NCBI GenBank assembly: GCA_905221605.1
Contig: CAJNDS010002586.1
Span: 51,001-115,000 of the forward strand
Source of the DNA: Symbiodinium natans
Lineage: Eukaryota > Sar > Dinophyceae > Suessiales > Symbiodiniaceae
Direction of reading: 5' to 3'
Length of the DNA stretch: 64,000 nucleotides
The notes beneath the pieces were generated by a model, which did not search any database, was not told the origin of the DNA, and saw only the letters and a program-made list of their open reading frames with translations. Positions 11,434-23,074 of this stretch are shown one piece after another. The position numbers and the translations under genes were made by a program. Each line of letters starts with the position of its first letter. Position 1 is the stretch's first letter.

Positions 11434-13311
11434 CTGAGAAGAATGTTGAAAAACGGGTCACTGTGTGGCTGCACGCGCATGCTTCAATGCGACTCTCCGT
11501 ACGCAACCCTGTAAACTTTGAGTTAGCCACAATGCAAAAATCGGAACCCCCTTGATTGCAGTGCCAGGGACCGTTCCGGACCCAGCGCGTTCTGCATCCG
11601 CGCTGTTAGTGCTCGCTCATTCTCGCCTTGGGAAACTTGGGGCATGAATCGCACATGAGCATTTGGAAGACCACGGAAAGTGCTCCTTCGAAACCATGCT
11701 GTCTACGAAGGAGCTCACACATGAGTCGAAAGAACATTATTGTGCAAGTGGACTCTGCCATATCCTCTCAGTATTTGATCCAGAAGGGGCCAAATCTGAA
11801 AGTTGCCCAAGCGAGCCGCGGCGAGCCCCTCAAACATAGGGCCCAAGCAAGTTCGAGAAAAGCGCACACAAAGTGCTGAGTTTCTTGTACGCTATTCCCA
11901 AAATTGTTCTGCACTAACCCATGCAATGATGTCCAACTTTGCAAGTCTTCGGGCTCTTGCACTCGTGATCAGGGCCAGGGGAAGCCTTGACAACATATAA
12001 AATAAAATTTGGCTGTGAATCGAAAGCCCTTTTCTCGCGGAGCCGCGCCTTCCCTTTTTCAAGCCTTTGTCGCTGTCGCGCGGAGATAGGAACGAAGGGT
12101 TTGTCGCGGAACCGACCCTGGTGTGACAAGATTTGTCGCGGGGTGACCCCAGCATACCCCGGCGGCCCGCTACTAAGCTGACATCTTTTGAATTACAGCC
12201 ATTTCCGAAAGCGACGCATTCTACTTAGGGGGCCTTTAGAACAGCACCTTTCTGTAGCTGGGGCCCTGGCCGGCGATCCGCCCCCTCATGTGTGTCAGCA
12301 CGCAGCTTAGGGCGGCGACGTAGCCAAACAGGCAGAAGCCGCCTGAAACAAGCACCACATTGGAGCTTTATGGTTTGCAACTTGCGACCACTGGCGTTCA
12401 TGCAAGCTATGGCGTGCGCGCTCACGCTTAATTAATCATCACAAAAAGCTACGGCATCATACGCCAGCTATGGGTATTGGTTCTGCCACCGCTAATTATC
12501 GTACCGCACGCCAGTTGGCGTGAGCGGCCCTACACTCGCTCCCTGCCCGCCCGCCGTGAACATCTGAGGTGTCCCGCAACAGCGACGAGATCCAAAGAGT
12601 ATGCCTTGGACACCCGGACATGCAAAGCCAAACAAGTATACACTTTACAGCGTTTTCGGTATTTGGCTCAACTTTATGAAATCGTGTGCTCCTCTCATTG
12701 TCCCGCCTTAGATGTTGGGTTCGGCTTTTTTGTCGGGCTGGATACCTGCGGCCCTGATGCAAAGGAAGCTGGCAGCCACCAGTGGATGTCTCGGTGTCGT
12801 TCGAGCCTTTTGAATTTTGGGGGCGAAGCTGTTGCGCACATGTGTGTGTGTGTGTGAAATGAGCCATGCCTACCGCAAGCCTGGAAAACAGCCTGACCTA
12901 CATGGCTGGGTACCGTGGTCACGGCAAAACCCTAAGAAACCAACACTGGAGCCATGCCACGCTTTTCACCCCTAGACAAGCCAGGCGTCAGCCATGGTTG
13001 GCAGGGAGGTGGACAATCGCATGTCCCGTTTCACGCAGCTGATAGAACTCCTGGTGGGCTAAAGCTTGCATGTGGCTTAGCTGCATCTTCGTTGGGTTTG
13101 GGCAAGCTATGGGGGGGGGGGGGCTTTTGACTTCGCGGCTTGCTCTTCGTCGCAATTTGTTTGTTCATGTTTGGTGGCGGCTTAACTCTCGGGTGAACAC
13201 CATGGCCTATGCACTTCAGTTTGTCAAGTCGTATTTGCTCGACCGCAGAACACGTGCATGTGCATGATGCAGCACGGCCCTTTGAACAAAGGAATCCTGG
13301 AACCCCCCCCC
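11434..13311. other. No supported gene; TGTCGCG motifs near 12.1 kb
   Basis: The sequence at 12,060-12,150 carries four TGTCGCG-type words, the same motif as the larger cluster at 37.76-38.29 kb. A short TG run lies at 12,841-12,856 and a G12 run near 13,111. No splice-bounded coding segment was found. Confidence 0.4.
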
Positions 13312-13457
13312 TTCAAGAAAGATGCGGTCTCAGGCTCTTTGTGCCAGCCTGACATGAACTCGACGGACTGCTCCTGGCTCGAAGCTTCACCACTCTCTGG
13401 GTCCCCGTAGCGGCAGCTTTCAATGCAAAGCATCTCAAAGTACCCTGCCAAACTGTT
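13312..13457 (-). CDS. Exon of an unrecognised gene
   Basis: After the acceptor ATACTTGCAG (AG at 13459-13458) the frame is open and protein-like: YFEMLCIESCRYGDPESGE, then EFMSGWHKEPETASFLK. It ends at a G9 run where a donor cannot be placed. It is cysteine-containing and acidic, and no family is recognised. The large repeat block begins about 170 bases upstream on this strand's reading (higher coordinates). Confidence 0.35.
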
Positions 13458-13629
13458 CTGCAAGTATCCCGTGAAACATCCCAGGGGCCCGAGGCACGTA
13501 CCCCCCATTGGTCTATGATGTATGTCGCAGTCGCTTGCCTTGGCTGTGGAGGCAGTGACAGAGTGGCACCGTGCGGTGCAGAGTCCAAGCAGCTCCCCTC
13601 CCCCCTCCTGCCCCCCCCCCCCGTGTGCA

Positions 13630-13738
13630 GCTTAAATAGGGTTTATTTGGAAGCTGGCACTCGTGTTCACAAGAGGAAAAAAGGCCCCAAAACGTATACT
13701 TATTTACAAGAGCCAACTTCCAAATAGACCCTATTTTA
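13630..13738. mobile_element. 109-bp foldback element
   Basis: The left arm begins GCTTAAATAGGGTTTATTTG; the right arm is its near-complement (13,711-13,738). About 30 of 35 positions pair. A third copy of the arm stands alone at 21,811-21,849 in the same orientation as the right arm here. There is no coding capacity. Confidence 0.6.
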
Positions 13739-13740
13739 GG

Positions 13741-15560
13741 TCCTAGGGGGGGTCCCAGGCCTGAATTAAATATGAAGGCCCCGATTTAAATATGAATATT
13801 TAATTCTGGAGCTTCATATTTAAATTATTTAATTCGGGCCCGGGAATTAAATAATTTAAATAATTTAAATAATTTAAATAATTTAGGGGGGGGGGGGCGG
13901 GCCTAATCCCGCAAGGAATTAAATAATTTAAATATGAAGGCCCCGAATTAAATATTAATATTTAATTCGGAGCCTTCATATTTAAATTATTTAATTCTTC
14001 CTGCGGGAGGAGGCCCGCCCCCCCCTCCCAGGATTTAAAATATTTAAATTATTTAATTATTATTTTAAATTATTTAATTCCCGGGCCCGATTTAAATAAT
14101 TTAAATATGAAGGCCACGATTTAAATATGAATATTTAATTCGGGAGCTTCATATTTAAATTATTTAATCGGGCCCGGGAATTTAAATAATTTAAATAATT
14201 TAAATAATTTAAATCCTGGAGGGGGGGGGGGCGGGCCTCCTCCCGCAGGAGGAATTAAATAATTTAAATATGAAGGCCCCGAATTAAATATTAATATTTA
14301 ATTCGGGGCCTTCATATTTACATTATTTAATTCCTCCTGCGGGAGGAAGCCCGGCCCCCCCCCCTCCAGGATTTAAATTATTTAAATTATTTAAATTATT
14401 TAAATTATTTAAATTATTTAATTCCCGGGCCCGATTTAAATAATTTAAATATGAAGGCCACGATTTAAATATGAATATTTAATTCGGGAGCTTCATATTT
14501 AAATTATTTAAAGCGGGCCCGGGAATTAAATAATTTAAATAATTTAAATAATTTAAATATTCTAAATATTTTAAATCCTGGAGGGGGGGGGGCCGGGCCT
14601 CCTCCCGCAGGAGGAATTAAATAATTTAAATATGAAGGCCCCGAATTAAATATTATTATTTAATTCGGGGCCTTCATATTTAAATTATTTAATTCTTCCT
14701 GCGGGAGAGGCCCGGCCCCCCCCCCCCCCCCCAAATAACTTAAATATGAAGGCCCCGAATTAAATATTCATATTTAAATCGAGGCCTTCATATTTAAATT
14801 ATTTAATTCCTCCTGGGGGAGGAGGCCCCCCCCCCTCCAGGATTTAAACTATTTAAATTAGTTAAATTATTTAATTCCCGGGCCCGATGTAAATAGTTTA
14901 AATATGAAGGCCACGGTTTAAATATGAATATTTAATTCGGGAGCTTCATATTTAAATTATTTAAATCGGGCCCGGGAATTAAATAATTTAAATAATTTAA
15001 ATAATTTAAATAATTTAAATAATTTAAATAATTTAAATCCGGGAGGGGGGGGGGCCGGGCCTCCTTTTGCAGGAGGAATTAAATAATTTAAATATGAAGG
15101 CCCCGAATTAAATATTCATATTTAAATCGAGGCCTTCATATTTAAATTATTAATTCCTCCTGGGGGAGGAGGCCCCCCCCCCCTCCAGGATTTAAATTGT
15201 TTAAATTATTTAAATTATTTAATTCTCGGGCCCGATTTAAATCATTTAAATATGAAGGCCACGGTTTAACTTTAAATAATTTAAATATGAAGGCCACGAT
15301 TTAAATATGAATATTTAATTCGGGAGCTTCATATTCAAATTATGTAAATCGGGCCCGGTAATTAAATAATTTAAATAATTTAAATAATTTAAATAATTTA
15401 AATAATTTAAATAATTTAAATCCTGGAGGGGGGGGGGCCGGGCTTCCTCCCGCAGGAGGAATTAAATAATTTAAATATGAAGGCCCCGAATTAAATATTA
15501 ATATTTAAATCGGGGCCTTCATATTTAAATTATTTAATTCCTCCTGCGGGAGGGCCCCCT
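13741..15560. repeat. Chain of alternating AT/GC palindromes
   Basis: About ten palindromes in a row alternate between two types. Type 1 is centred on AATTAAATATTAATATTTAATT, flanked outward by CGGGGCCTTC, CATATT, TTAAATT, CCTCCTGCGGGAGG and a long C- or G-run; arms reach about 85-90 bases, as around 14,296. Type 2 is centred on the segment around GATTTAAATATGAATATTTAAT, flanked by GGGCCCGGGAATT and (AATTTAAAT)n. Type 1 centres lie near 13,955, 14,296, 14,650, 14,768, 15,115 and 15,498. One pair spans about 340-380 bases. No coding potential. The whole chain reads nearly the same on both strands. Confidence 0.9.
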
Positions 15561-15930
15561 CAATCAGCTTCATCATCATCATCCTCATCCTCATCCGCAT
15601 CATCATCATCATCTTCATTATCGTCATCATCTTCATCATCTATCATCATCATCTTCATCATCTTCATCATCTTTTTTCATCATCCCCATCATCTCTCTCA
15701 TCTCCACGGTTGTTCCAATATGTTTCATGTGCATCCTTGACATCAATGATCCCAATCAGCTTCATCATCATCTTCATCATCTTCATCATCTTCATCATCT
15801 TCATCATCTTCATCATTTTCATCATCTTCATCATCTTCATCATCTTCATCATCTTCATCATCTTCATCATCTCCATCATCTTCATCATCTTCATGATCTG
15901 CTTCATCTGCTTCATCCTTCATCTGTTTCT
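15561..15930. repeat. CAT/CTT trinucleotide-type microsatellite
   Basis: Long runs of CATCAT and CATCTTCAT, interrupted at about 15,690-15,760 by a short unique piece. The open frames across it are low-complexity by-products and not evidence of a gene. Confidence 0.95.
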
Positions 15931-15974
15931 TATGTTTCATTGCTTCTTGGGGCCCAGGAGGGCCTGGGGCAGGA

Positions 15975-17700
15975 GCAACTTTGCCGGTCAAAAACTTGCC
16001 GGGATCCCCTTGGCACCCTGGAAAAGTGATGCAAATACCACACAAAACGGGAAAGGGTAGGAACAACTTTGTCGGTCAAAATTTGCCGGGATCCCCTTGC
16101 CACCCTGGAAAAGTCCTGCAAATACCACACAAAACGGGAAAGGGTAGGAACAACTTTGCCGGTCAAAATTTGCCGGGATCCCCTTGGCACCCTGGAAAAG
16201 TCCTGCAAATACCACACAAAACGGGAAAGGGTAGGAACAACATTTGCCGGTCAAAATTTGCCGGGATTCCCTTGGCACCCCGGAAAAGTGATGCAAATAC
16301 CACACAAAACGGGAACGGGTAGGAACAACTTTGCGGGTCAAAATTTGCCGGGATTCCCTTGGCACCCTAGAAAAGTCCTGCAAATACCACACAAAACGGG
16401 AAAGGGTAGGAACAACTTTGCCGGTCAAAATTTGCCGGGATTCCCTTGGCACCCTAGAAAAGTGATGCAAATACCACACAAAACGGGAAAGGGTAGGAAC
16501 AACTTTGCCGGTCAAAATTTGCCGGGATCCCCTTGGCACTCGGGAAAAGTGATGCAAATGCCACACAAAACGGGAAAGGGTAGGAACAACTTTGCGGGTC
16601 AAAATTTGCCGGGACCCCCTTGGCACCCGGGAAAAGTGATGCAAATACCACACAAAACGGGAAAGGGTAGGAACAACATTTGCCGGTCAAAATTTGCCGG
16701 GATCCCCTTGGCACCCTGGAAAAGTGATGCAAATACCACACAAAACGGGAACGGGTAGGAACAACTTGCGAGTCAAATTGCCGGGGATTCCTTGCACCCT
16801 GGAAAAGTCTACTGCAAATACCACACAAAACGGGAAAGGGTAGGAAACACATTTGCCGGTCAAAATTTGCCGGGATTCCCTTGGCACCCCGGAAAAGTGA
16901 TGCAAATACCACACAAAACGGGAACGGGTAGGAACAACTTTGCGGGTCAAAATTTGCCGGGACCCCCTTGGCACCCGGGAAAAGTGATGCAAATACCACA
17001 CAAAACGGGAAAGGGTAGGAACAACTTTGCCGGTCAAAATTTGCAGGGATCCCCTTGGCACTCGGGGAAAAGTGATGCATCATACCACCAAAACGGGACC
17101 CCGGGTATAGGCGAGAGGAACAAACTTCGGCGTTTGGTTCAAAATTGTGCCGGGACCCCTTGGCACCCGGGAAAAAAGTGATGCAAATACCACACAAAAC
17201 GGGAAAGGGTAGGAACAACTTTGTCGGTCAAAATTTGCCGGGATCCCCTTGGCACCCTGGAAAAGTCTTGCAAATACCACACAAAACGGGAAAGGGTAGG
17301 AACAACTTTGCGGGTCAAAATTTGCCGGGACCCCCTTGGCACCCGGGAAAAGTGATGCAAATACCACACAAAACGGGAAAGGGTAGGAACAACTTTGCCG
17401 GTCAAAATTTGCCGGGATCCCCTTGGCACCCTTGAAAAGTGCTGCAAATAAACACACAAAACGGGAAAAGGGTAGAAACACACTTTGCGGTTGTCAAAAT
17501 TTGCCGGGATTTCCTTGGCAACACTGGAAAGTGATGCAAATACCACAAAACGGGAAAGGGTAGGAACACGCCCCTTTGCGGTTCAAAATTTGCCGGCTCC
17601 CTTGGACTACCAGGAAAAGTGATGCAAATACACACCAAAAAAGGGAACGGGTGGAACAACTTTTGCCGCGTCAAAATTTGCCGGGACTTTCGGGCAAGGG
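15975..17700. repeat. 87-bp minisatellite, about 20 copies
   Basis: The unit begins GTAGGAACAACTTTGCCGGT and continues through the segment containing TTTGCCGGGATCCCCTTGG and CCACACAAAACGGG. Copies are 86-88 bases apart, well conserved from 16,060 to 17,070 and increasingly degenerate at 16,770-16,850, 17,080-17,160 and after 17,430. Because 87 is divisible by three, long repetitive frames stay open on both strands (29-residue period). I regard these as by-products: copy spacing of 86 or 88 breaks the frame repeatedly and no start context or splice frame supports a protein. Confidence 0.95.
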
Positions 17701-18800
17701 AATGTTGGCCAAACGAGCCGCGCACGCATTCTCATCGCATACGAAGGGCAGCCCGATTTGGCCAAATTTGGCCGGCGGCTGCCGGCAAAATATTGGCCCA
17801 AATCGGTGGAGCCGGACTTTTGGACGGCCCGCGAAAAATTATTTAAACTATCGCGGCTCGATTTGGCCAAATTTTGCCGGGCAGCCTGCGGGCAAAATTT
17901 GGCCAAATCGGGCTGCTCGTCGTACGCGATGAGAAATGCGCGGCTCGATTTGGCCAAATTTTGCCCGGCAGGGCCCCTGGACATTGAAATGAAATTGATT
18001 TTTTAAATTCCCCGATACTAAATCACGAGCCCGGGCCTCCCCCTCAATACTAAATTACGAGCCCGGGTCTCCTTTCTCTTCTCTTGTTCTCTTTTAAATC
18101 TCAAAGTCACACCAAAGGAAGCTTCTTTTCCTTATTGAATGAAAAAGAAAAAGAAGAAAAGAGATAGGTAAAGACACTGAAGAGCTCCACTGCCTACTGT
18201 TTCATTCCTTTCCTCTCTTTCTATGTGTTGTTGTCCTTGTCGTTTCAGAAAGCTAGCAAAATAAGGGCAAGGGGGCTTTAAATTATTAAAACTATTTAAT
18301 TCCACCCTGGAATTAAATAATTTAAATAATTTAAATAATTTAAATAATTTAAATCCGAAAAGGGGGGGGGCCAAAAGTGCCCGGAGGCTGCCCGGCAAAA
18401 TTTGGCCAAATCGAGCCGCGATAGTTTAAATAATTTCGGGCCTCCAGAAAGGCGCGGCTGGATTTGGCCAGATTTTGCCGGGCAGCCTCTGGGCAAAACT
18501 TGGCCAAATCGAGCCGCGCATTTCTCATCGCATACGAAGGGCAGCCCGATTTGGCCAAATTTTGCCGGGCAGCCTCCGGGCAAAATTTGGCCAAATCGAG
18601 CCGCACCTTTCTGGAGGCCCGAAATTATTTAAACTATCGCGGCTCGATTTGGCCAAATTTTGCCGGGCAGTCTGCGGGCAAAATTTGGCCAAATCGGGCT
18701 GCTCGTCGTACGCGATGAGAAATGCGCGGCTCGATTTGGCCAAATTTTGCCCGGCAAAATTTGGCCAAATCGGGCCCCTGGACATTGAAATGAAATTGAT
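17701..18800. repeat. Inverted GATTTGGCCAAATTTTGCC repeats, duplicated
   Basis: Many copies of a self-complementary theme (GATTTGGCCAAATTTTGCCG and its complement) are spaced by GCAGCCTGCGGG and by TTCTCATCGCATACGA-type linkers. The group occurs twice (17,740-17,990 and 18,360-18,780). Each copy is followed by the same 95-base tail beginning TGGACATTGAAATGAAATTG (17,979 and 18,779). Confidence 0.9.
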
Positions 18801-21710
18801 TTTTTAAATTCCCCGATACTAAATCACGAGCCCGGGCCTCCCCCTCAATACTAAATTACGAGCCCGGGTCTCCCTTCTCTTCTCTTGTTCTCTTTTAAAT
18901 CTCAAATCACACCAAAGGAAGCCTCTTTTCCTTATTGAATGAAACAGAAAAAGAAGAAAAGAGATAGGTAAAGACACTGAAGAGCTCCACTGCCTATTGT
19001 TTCATTCCCTTTCCTCTCTTTCTATGTGTTGTTTTCCTTGTCGTTTCAGAAAGCTAGCAAAATAAGGGCAAGGGGGCTTCCTGAAGAGGAGAGAGGGCAC
19101 CTATTTTTTTAATTATAGAGGGAAAAGCGAGAGACAAGGAAGGGACAGAAGATAGATAAAGAAGAGTGCTATCCGTCTCCTTGTTTCTTGTGTCTTCTCT
19201 TCTTTTCAGTTCATCGTATTCCTCTTTTCGGCCTGTCTCTTCTGCTCTTTTCCTTACCCTTCTCCTTTTCAAGTTCTTCCTTTTTCGTTTTTCTGTTTCG
19301 AAAAGAAAGAGGGAAGGGAGAGAGAAGGGAGAGAGGATAGATAAAGAAGAGTGCCATTTTCTTTGCGCCTTGTTTTGTCTCTCCATCTTCTTTGTTCATC
19401 TCTCTTTTCTATTCTTTTCTTGGCCCTTCCCATTAGAATTGTGTTCCTTTTATCTCTCCTCTCTCCTTCTCTTTCCCTTCTCTTCTCCTGTTCCCCTTTA
19501 AATGACAAAAACACGAGAAAGGAAGAACAAGAGAGGAATGGAGGCCCTTTTCCTGAATTCTCCTGTTGCAATGAATAAGGAAAAGAGCGTAGGAGATAAG
19601 GAAGGGAATTGTGGGCGATGGAACGGGTGTCCTTTTTGATAGTTTTCTGCATCTTCAAGGAAGAAAAAGGACACCCGCCCAAGAAGGAAAAGTAACATAA
19701 GAGATAGGGAGGAAATTGAAAAGCTCCTCTCTTTACCTAGTCATTCCCTGTCCTCTCTTCTTTTTTGTTGTTTTTCTTATTCGCTTCAAAAAGCAAAATA
19801 ACAAAATAAGGGAAAGGCGATTTCCTGAAGAGGAAGAAGGGCGCCTACCTGTGAATAGCAAGGTTGATTTTTTCTAATTAGGGAGAGACTTGCCCCGCCT
19901 GAGCCTCCCTGGCCTGCTTGTTGTGGCCACATTCCGGTACAGTTGCGCTTCCAGAAAAATGGCATCCTTGTTATCTCCTCTCACTTCCCTTTCCCTTCTC
20001 TCCTTCTGTTTCCTTCTGACTGATAAACCACAAGACAGGAACTTGTATGATAAGGCAGTGGAAGGGTAAGCAGAGGGTGACTCCTGGCGCGTGGACCGGT
20101 CCATACTTCATCATACCCCTCCTCTCGGCCTATCTCTTCTGTTCCTTTCCTTACCCTTCTCCTTCTCATAGTTCTTCCTTTTTGTTTTCTTATTTCGAAA
20201 AGAAAGATGGCAGGGAGAGATAAGGAAGAGAGGATAGATAAAGAGTGAGTGCCATCTTCTCTGCGCCTTGTTTTGTCTCTCCCTCTTCTCTATTCATCTC
20301 TCTTCTATTCTTTTCTTGGCTCTTCCCATTAAAATTGTCTTCCTTTTATCTCTCCTGTCTCCTTCTCTCTCCCTTCTCTTCTCCTGTTCCCCTTTAAATG
20401 ACAAAAACACAAGAAAGGAAGAACAAGAGGGAATGGAGGCCATGTTCCTTTCTTTTCCAATGGATGGGGAAAGTGAGCGGGGTTGGCTCCTTGTCCGTAG
20501 ACCCTCCCCACGCTGCAGCAAATCCCTCCTCTCGCCCTATCGCCTCTGTTCTTTTCCTTGTTCCCAAACGGAAAAAGAAAATGGGTTCCTTTACATGTTC
20601 ATTGTTCTTCCTTTTGTTTTTTATTTAAAAGGGAAAGATAAGAAAGAGAGGAAAGAAGAAAACGAGCACCATCTTCTCTTTGCCTGATTTTGCACCTCCC
20701 TCTCCTGTCTTCATTTCTCTTCCATGATTTTCATTGCTCTTCCCATGAAAATTGTTTCCTTTTGATCTCTCCTCTCTCCTTTCTCTCTCCCTTCTCTTCT
20801 CTTGTTCTCTTTTGAATCTCAAAATCACACCAAAGGAAGCTTCTTTTCCTTATTGAATGAAAAAGAAAAAGAAGAAAAGAGATAGGTAAAGACACTGAAG
20901 AGCTCCACTGCCTATTGTTTCATTCCCTTTCCTCTCTTTCTATGTGTTGTTTTCCTTGTCGTTTCAGAAAGCTAGCAAAATAAGGGCAAGGGGGCTTCCT
21001 GAAGAGGAGAGAGGGCACCTATTTTTTAATTATAGAGGGAAAAGCGAGAGACAAGGAAGGGACAGATGATAGATAAAGAAGAGTGCTATCCGTCTCCTTG
21101 TTTATTGTGTCTTCTCTTCTTTTCAGTGCCCCTCCAGAAAATTCAAATGGCCTCCTTGTTGTCTCTCCTCTCTCGCTTCTCTTGCCCTTCTCTCCTTCTG
21201 TTACCTTTTAACTAATATAACACAGGAAAGGAACTTGTATGATAAAGCAGTGGAAGGGTAAGCAGAGAGTGACTCCTTGCGCGTGGACCTTGCCCATACT
21301 TCATCATATCCCTCTTTTCGGCCTGTCTCTTCTGCTCTTTTCCTTACCCTTCTCCTTTTCAAGTTCTTCCTTTTTCGTTTTTCTGTGTCGAAAAGAAAGA
21401 GGGAAGGGAGAGAGAAGGGAGAGAGGATAGATAAAGAAGAGTGCCATTTTCTTTGCGCCTTGTTTTGTCTCTCCATCTTCTTTGTTCATCTCTCTTTTCT
21501 ATTCTTTTCTTGGCTCTTCCCATTAAAATTGTCTTCCTTTTATCTCTCCTCTCTCCTTCTCTTTCCCTTCTCTTCTCCTGTTCCCCTTTAAATGACAAAA
21601 ACACAAGAAAGGAAGAACAAGAGGGGAATGGAGGCCCTTTTCCTGTATTCTCCTGTTGCAATGAATACAGAAAAGAGCATAGGAGATAAGGAAGGGATTT
21701 GAGGAGCTCC
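18060..21710. repeat. Polypyrimidine/polypurine region with segmental duplications
   Basis: Strand-asymmetric CT- and GA-rich DNA. A block with AAATCTCAAA(G)TCACACCAAAG occurs at 18,089, 18,891 and 20,812. A block starting CCTGAAGAGGAGAGAGGGCA occurs at 19,080 and 21,000. A block of about 350 bases (TTTTCGGCCTGTCTCTTCTG and onward) occurs at 19,225, 20,125 and 21,315. A block with AAGGCAGTGGAAGGGTAAGC-like sequence occurs at 20,061 and 21,244. The order is partly conserved, so 18,868-19,630 and 20,800-21,710 are duplicates with one segment gained or lost. No coding potential is believable. Confidence 0.9.
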
Positions 21711-21867
21711 TTTCGCTACTTTCTTATGCCCTTTCCTTTGTATCTACCACACAAAAACACCACTCTCAGCTTCCAAGAATACTCTCGTGGAGACGCATTG
21801 GTTAGTCTAAAAACCCGAGTCTCAGCTTCCAAATAGACCCTATTTAAGCCACCCCCCCCCCCCCCCC

Positions 21868-23074
21868 GATCTTTGGGTGTTGTTTGCAACCGCGACGCAG
21901 TTCCACCAACCCATCTGAGGCGAGACCTTGGCCTGCAGCGTTCGTTGACAATTCAGGCGGTTGCTCCCAGTGTGGTTTAGGCAGAGCACGAGAGGAGCTT
22001 TCCGAAAGAGCAAAGTCTCCATGCAAGCACAGAAGTGGCCAACAAAACAAAGACGACATCCAGCATGGCCCCGAATTGCTGTATGGGTTTCCAAACAAAG
22101 GGCCTAATCCTTCAGCACGAAGAGCACGAAAGTGCCGCCAAATTGGCGCGAAACCTGCCACGCAGGCGCACGTGCTCTGAGAACGGCATAGGATGGGCAA
22201 CGTAGATCTCCAAGAGTGCCTAAACAATGAGACGAGACTCTCAAAGTCATGCCCTTTTCATGCATATTACGCACTCTCGCTCTGTTTGATACGCCCCCGC
22301 GGTTTTCATGAGGTCCCCTCGCGGAAAGAGCACTTGCAGTTACAACTCTTGTCAAGTGCGGCAACAGATGTGACTTCCGCCATCTGTTCTCGACTGAATC
22401 CCTCTTTCAGCCCATACCAGAGACAGTTCTCATCTTGCGCGACAACGATCTCAAGTTGGGACGTGATCGTGGCCTGGGCCGTCGCAGGACACGAAGGCCG
22501 GATACTCAGCATCGGAAATGTCGCCAGTGGGCAAGCCAGAGCCTCTCAGCGCATGCTTTGCAAGATTTTGCAAGTGAGTCGTACTAGAAGAGGGCGGAGA
22601 TTTTTTGCTTTTGCCCGCTTTTCTGTTTGGCCCGTGAATGATAGAGGTTTTCCTATGGAAAAAGGGACACCCCCCCCCCCCCCCCCCCCCCGCCCAAGAA
22701 AAAAATGCGGACCGTTCTCCCTCTGCTCAAACCGTCAACAGCTGGACACCACTTGCCCGTAAATCAGAACTGAAAAGACTGGTTGGGAAGGCCATAGACA
22801 TGGAAGGCCTGCCCAAACAAGCGTGCCGAAAGGAGCAAAGGGCGCGAGGCGGAGCATGGCGCGGAGATGACATGGCCTACAACTTGCCTACAACTTGCCT
22901 ACAATGCCTACAACTACACTTCTTTGCTTCTTGCTGGCAACTGAGAGTGGGCTACGGTATTGCGCACAGGTCGTTGCATTGAAACAAAAGATGTGTTGCA
23001 GCTGCGTCTCTGCAAGGTCTCGTTCTCTGCTTTGTCATTTGTCGGGTGTCGCGCTCTCTACCAGGTCGGCTCTC
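21868..23074. other. No supported gene; C-runs
   Basis: C-runs lie at 21,851-21,867 and 22,672-22,691. An 11-base tandem CTACAACTTGC (about three copies) lies at 22,877-22,913. Open frames of up to 189 codons (22,193-22,762 plus) cross the C-run and are not supported. Confidence 0.4.

Larger units (their letters stand above)
13630..21849. other. 8.2-kb repeat block bounded by inverted 39-base ends
   Basis: Bases 13,630-13,668 and the complement of 21,811-21,849 match at about 34 of 39 positions, and C-runs lie just outside both ends. Everything between is repetitive: palindrome chain, CAT/CTT, 87-bp minisatellite, GATTTGGCC repeats and polypyrimidine duplications. This could be one very large non-autonomous element, or chance spacing of three copies of a small foldback arm. 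No transposase or other gene was seen inside. Target duplication cannot be judged because of the C-runs. Confidence 0.25.

Noticed and set aside
15975-17700. CRISPR array, because of regular 87-bp units
   Set aside because: The whole unit is repeated, with no unique spacers between short repeats, no cas genes nearby, and a eukaryotic context.
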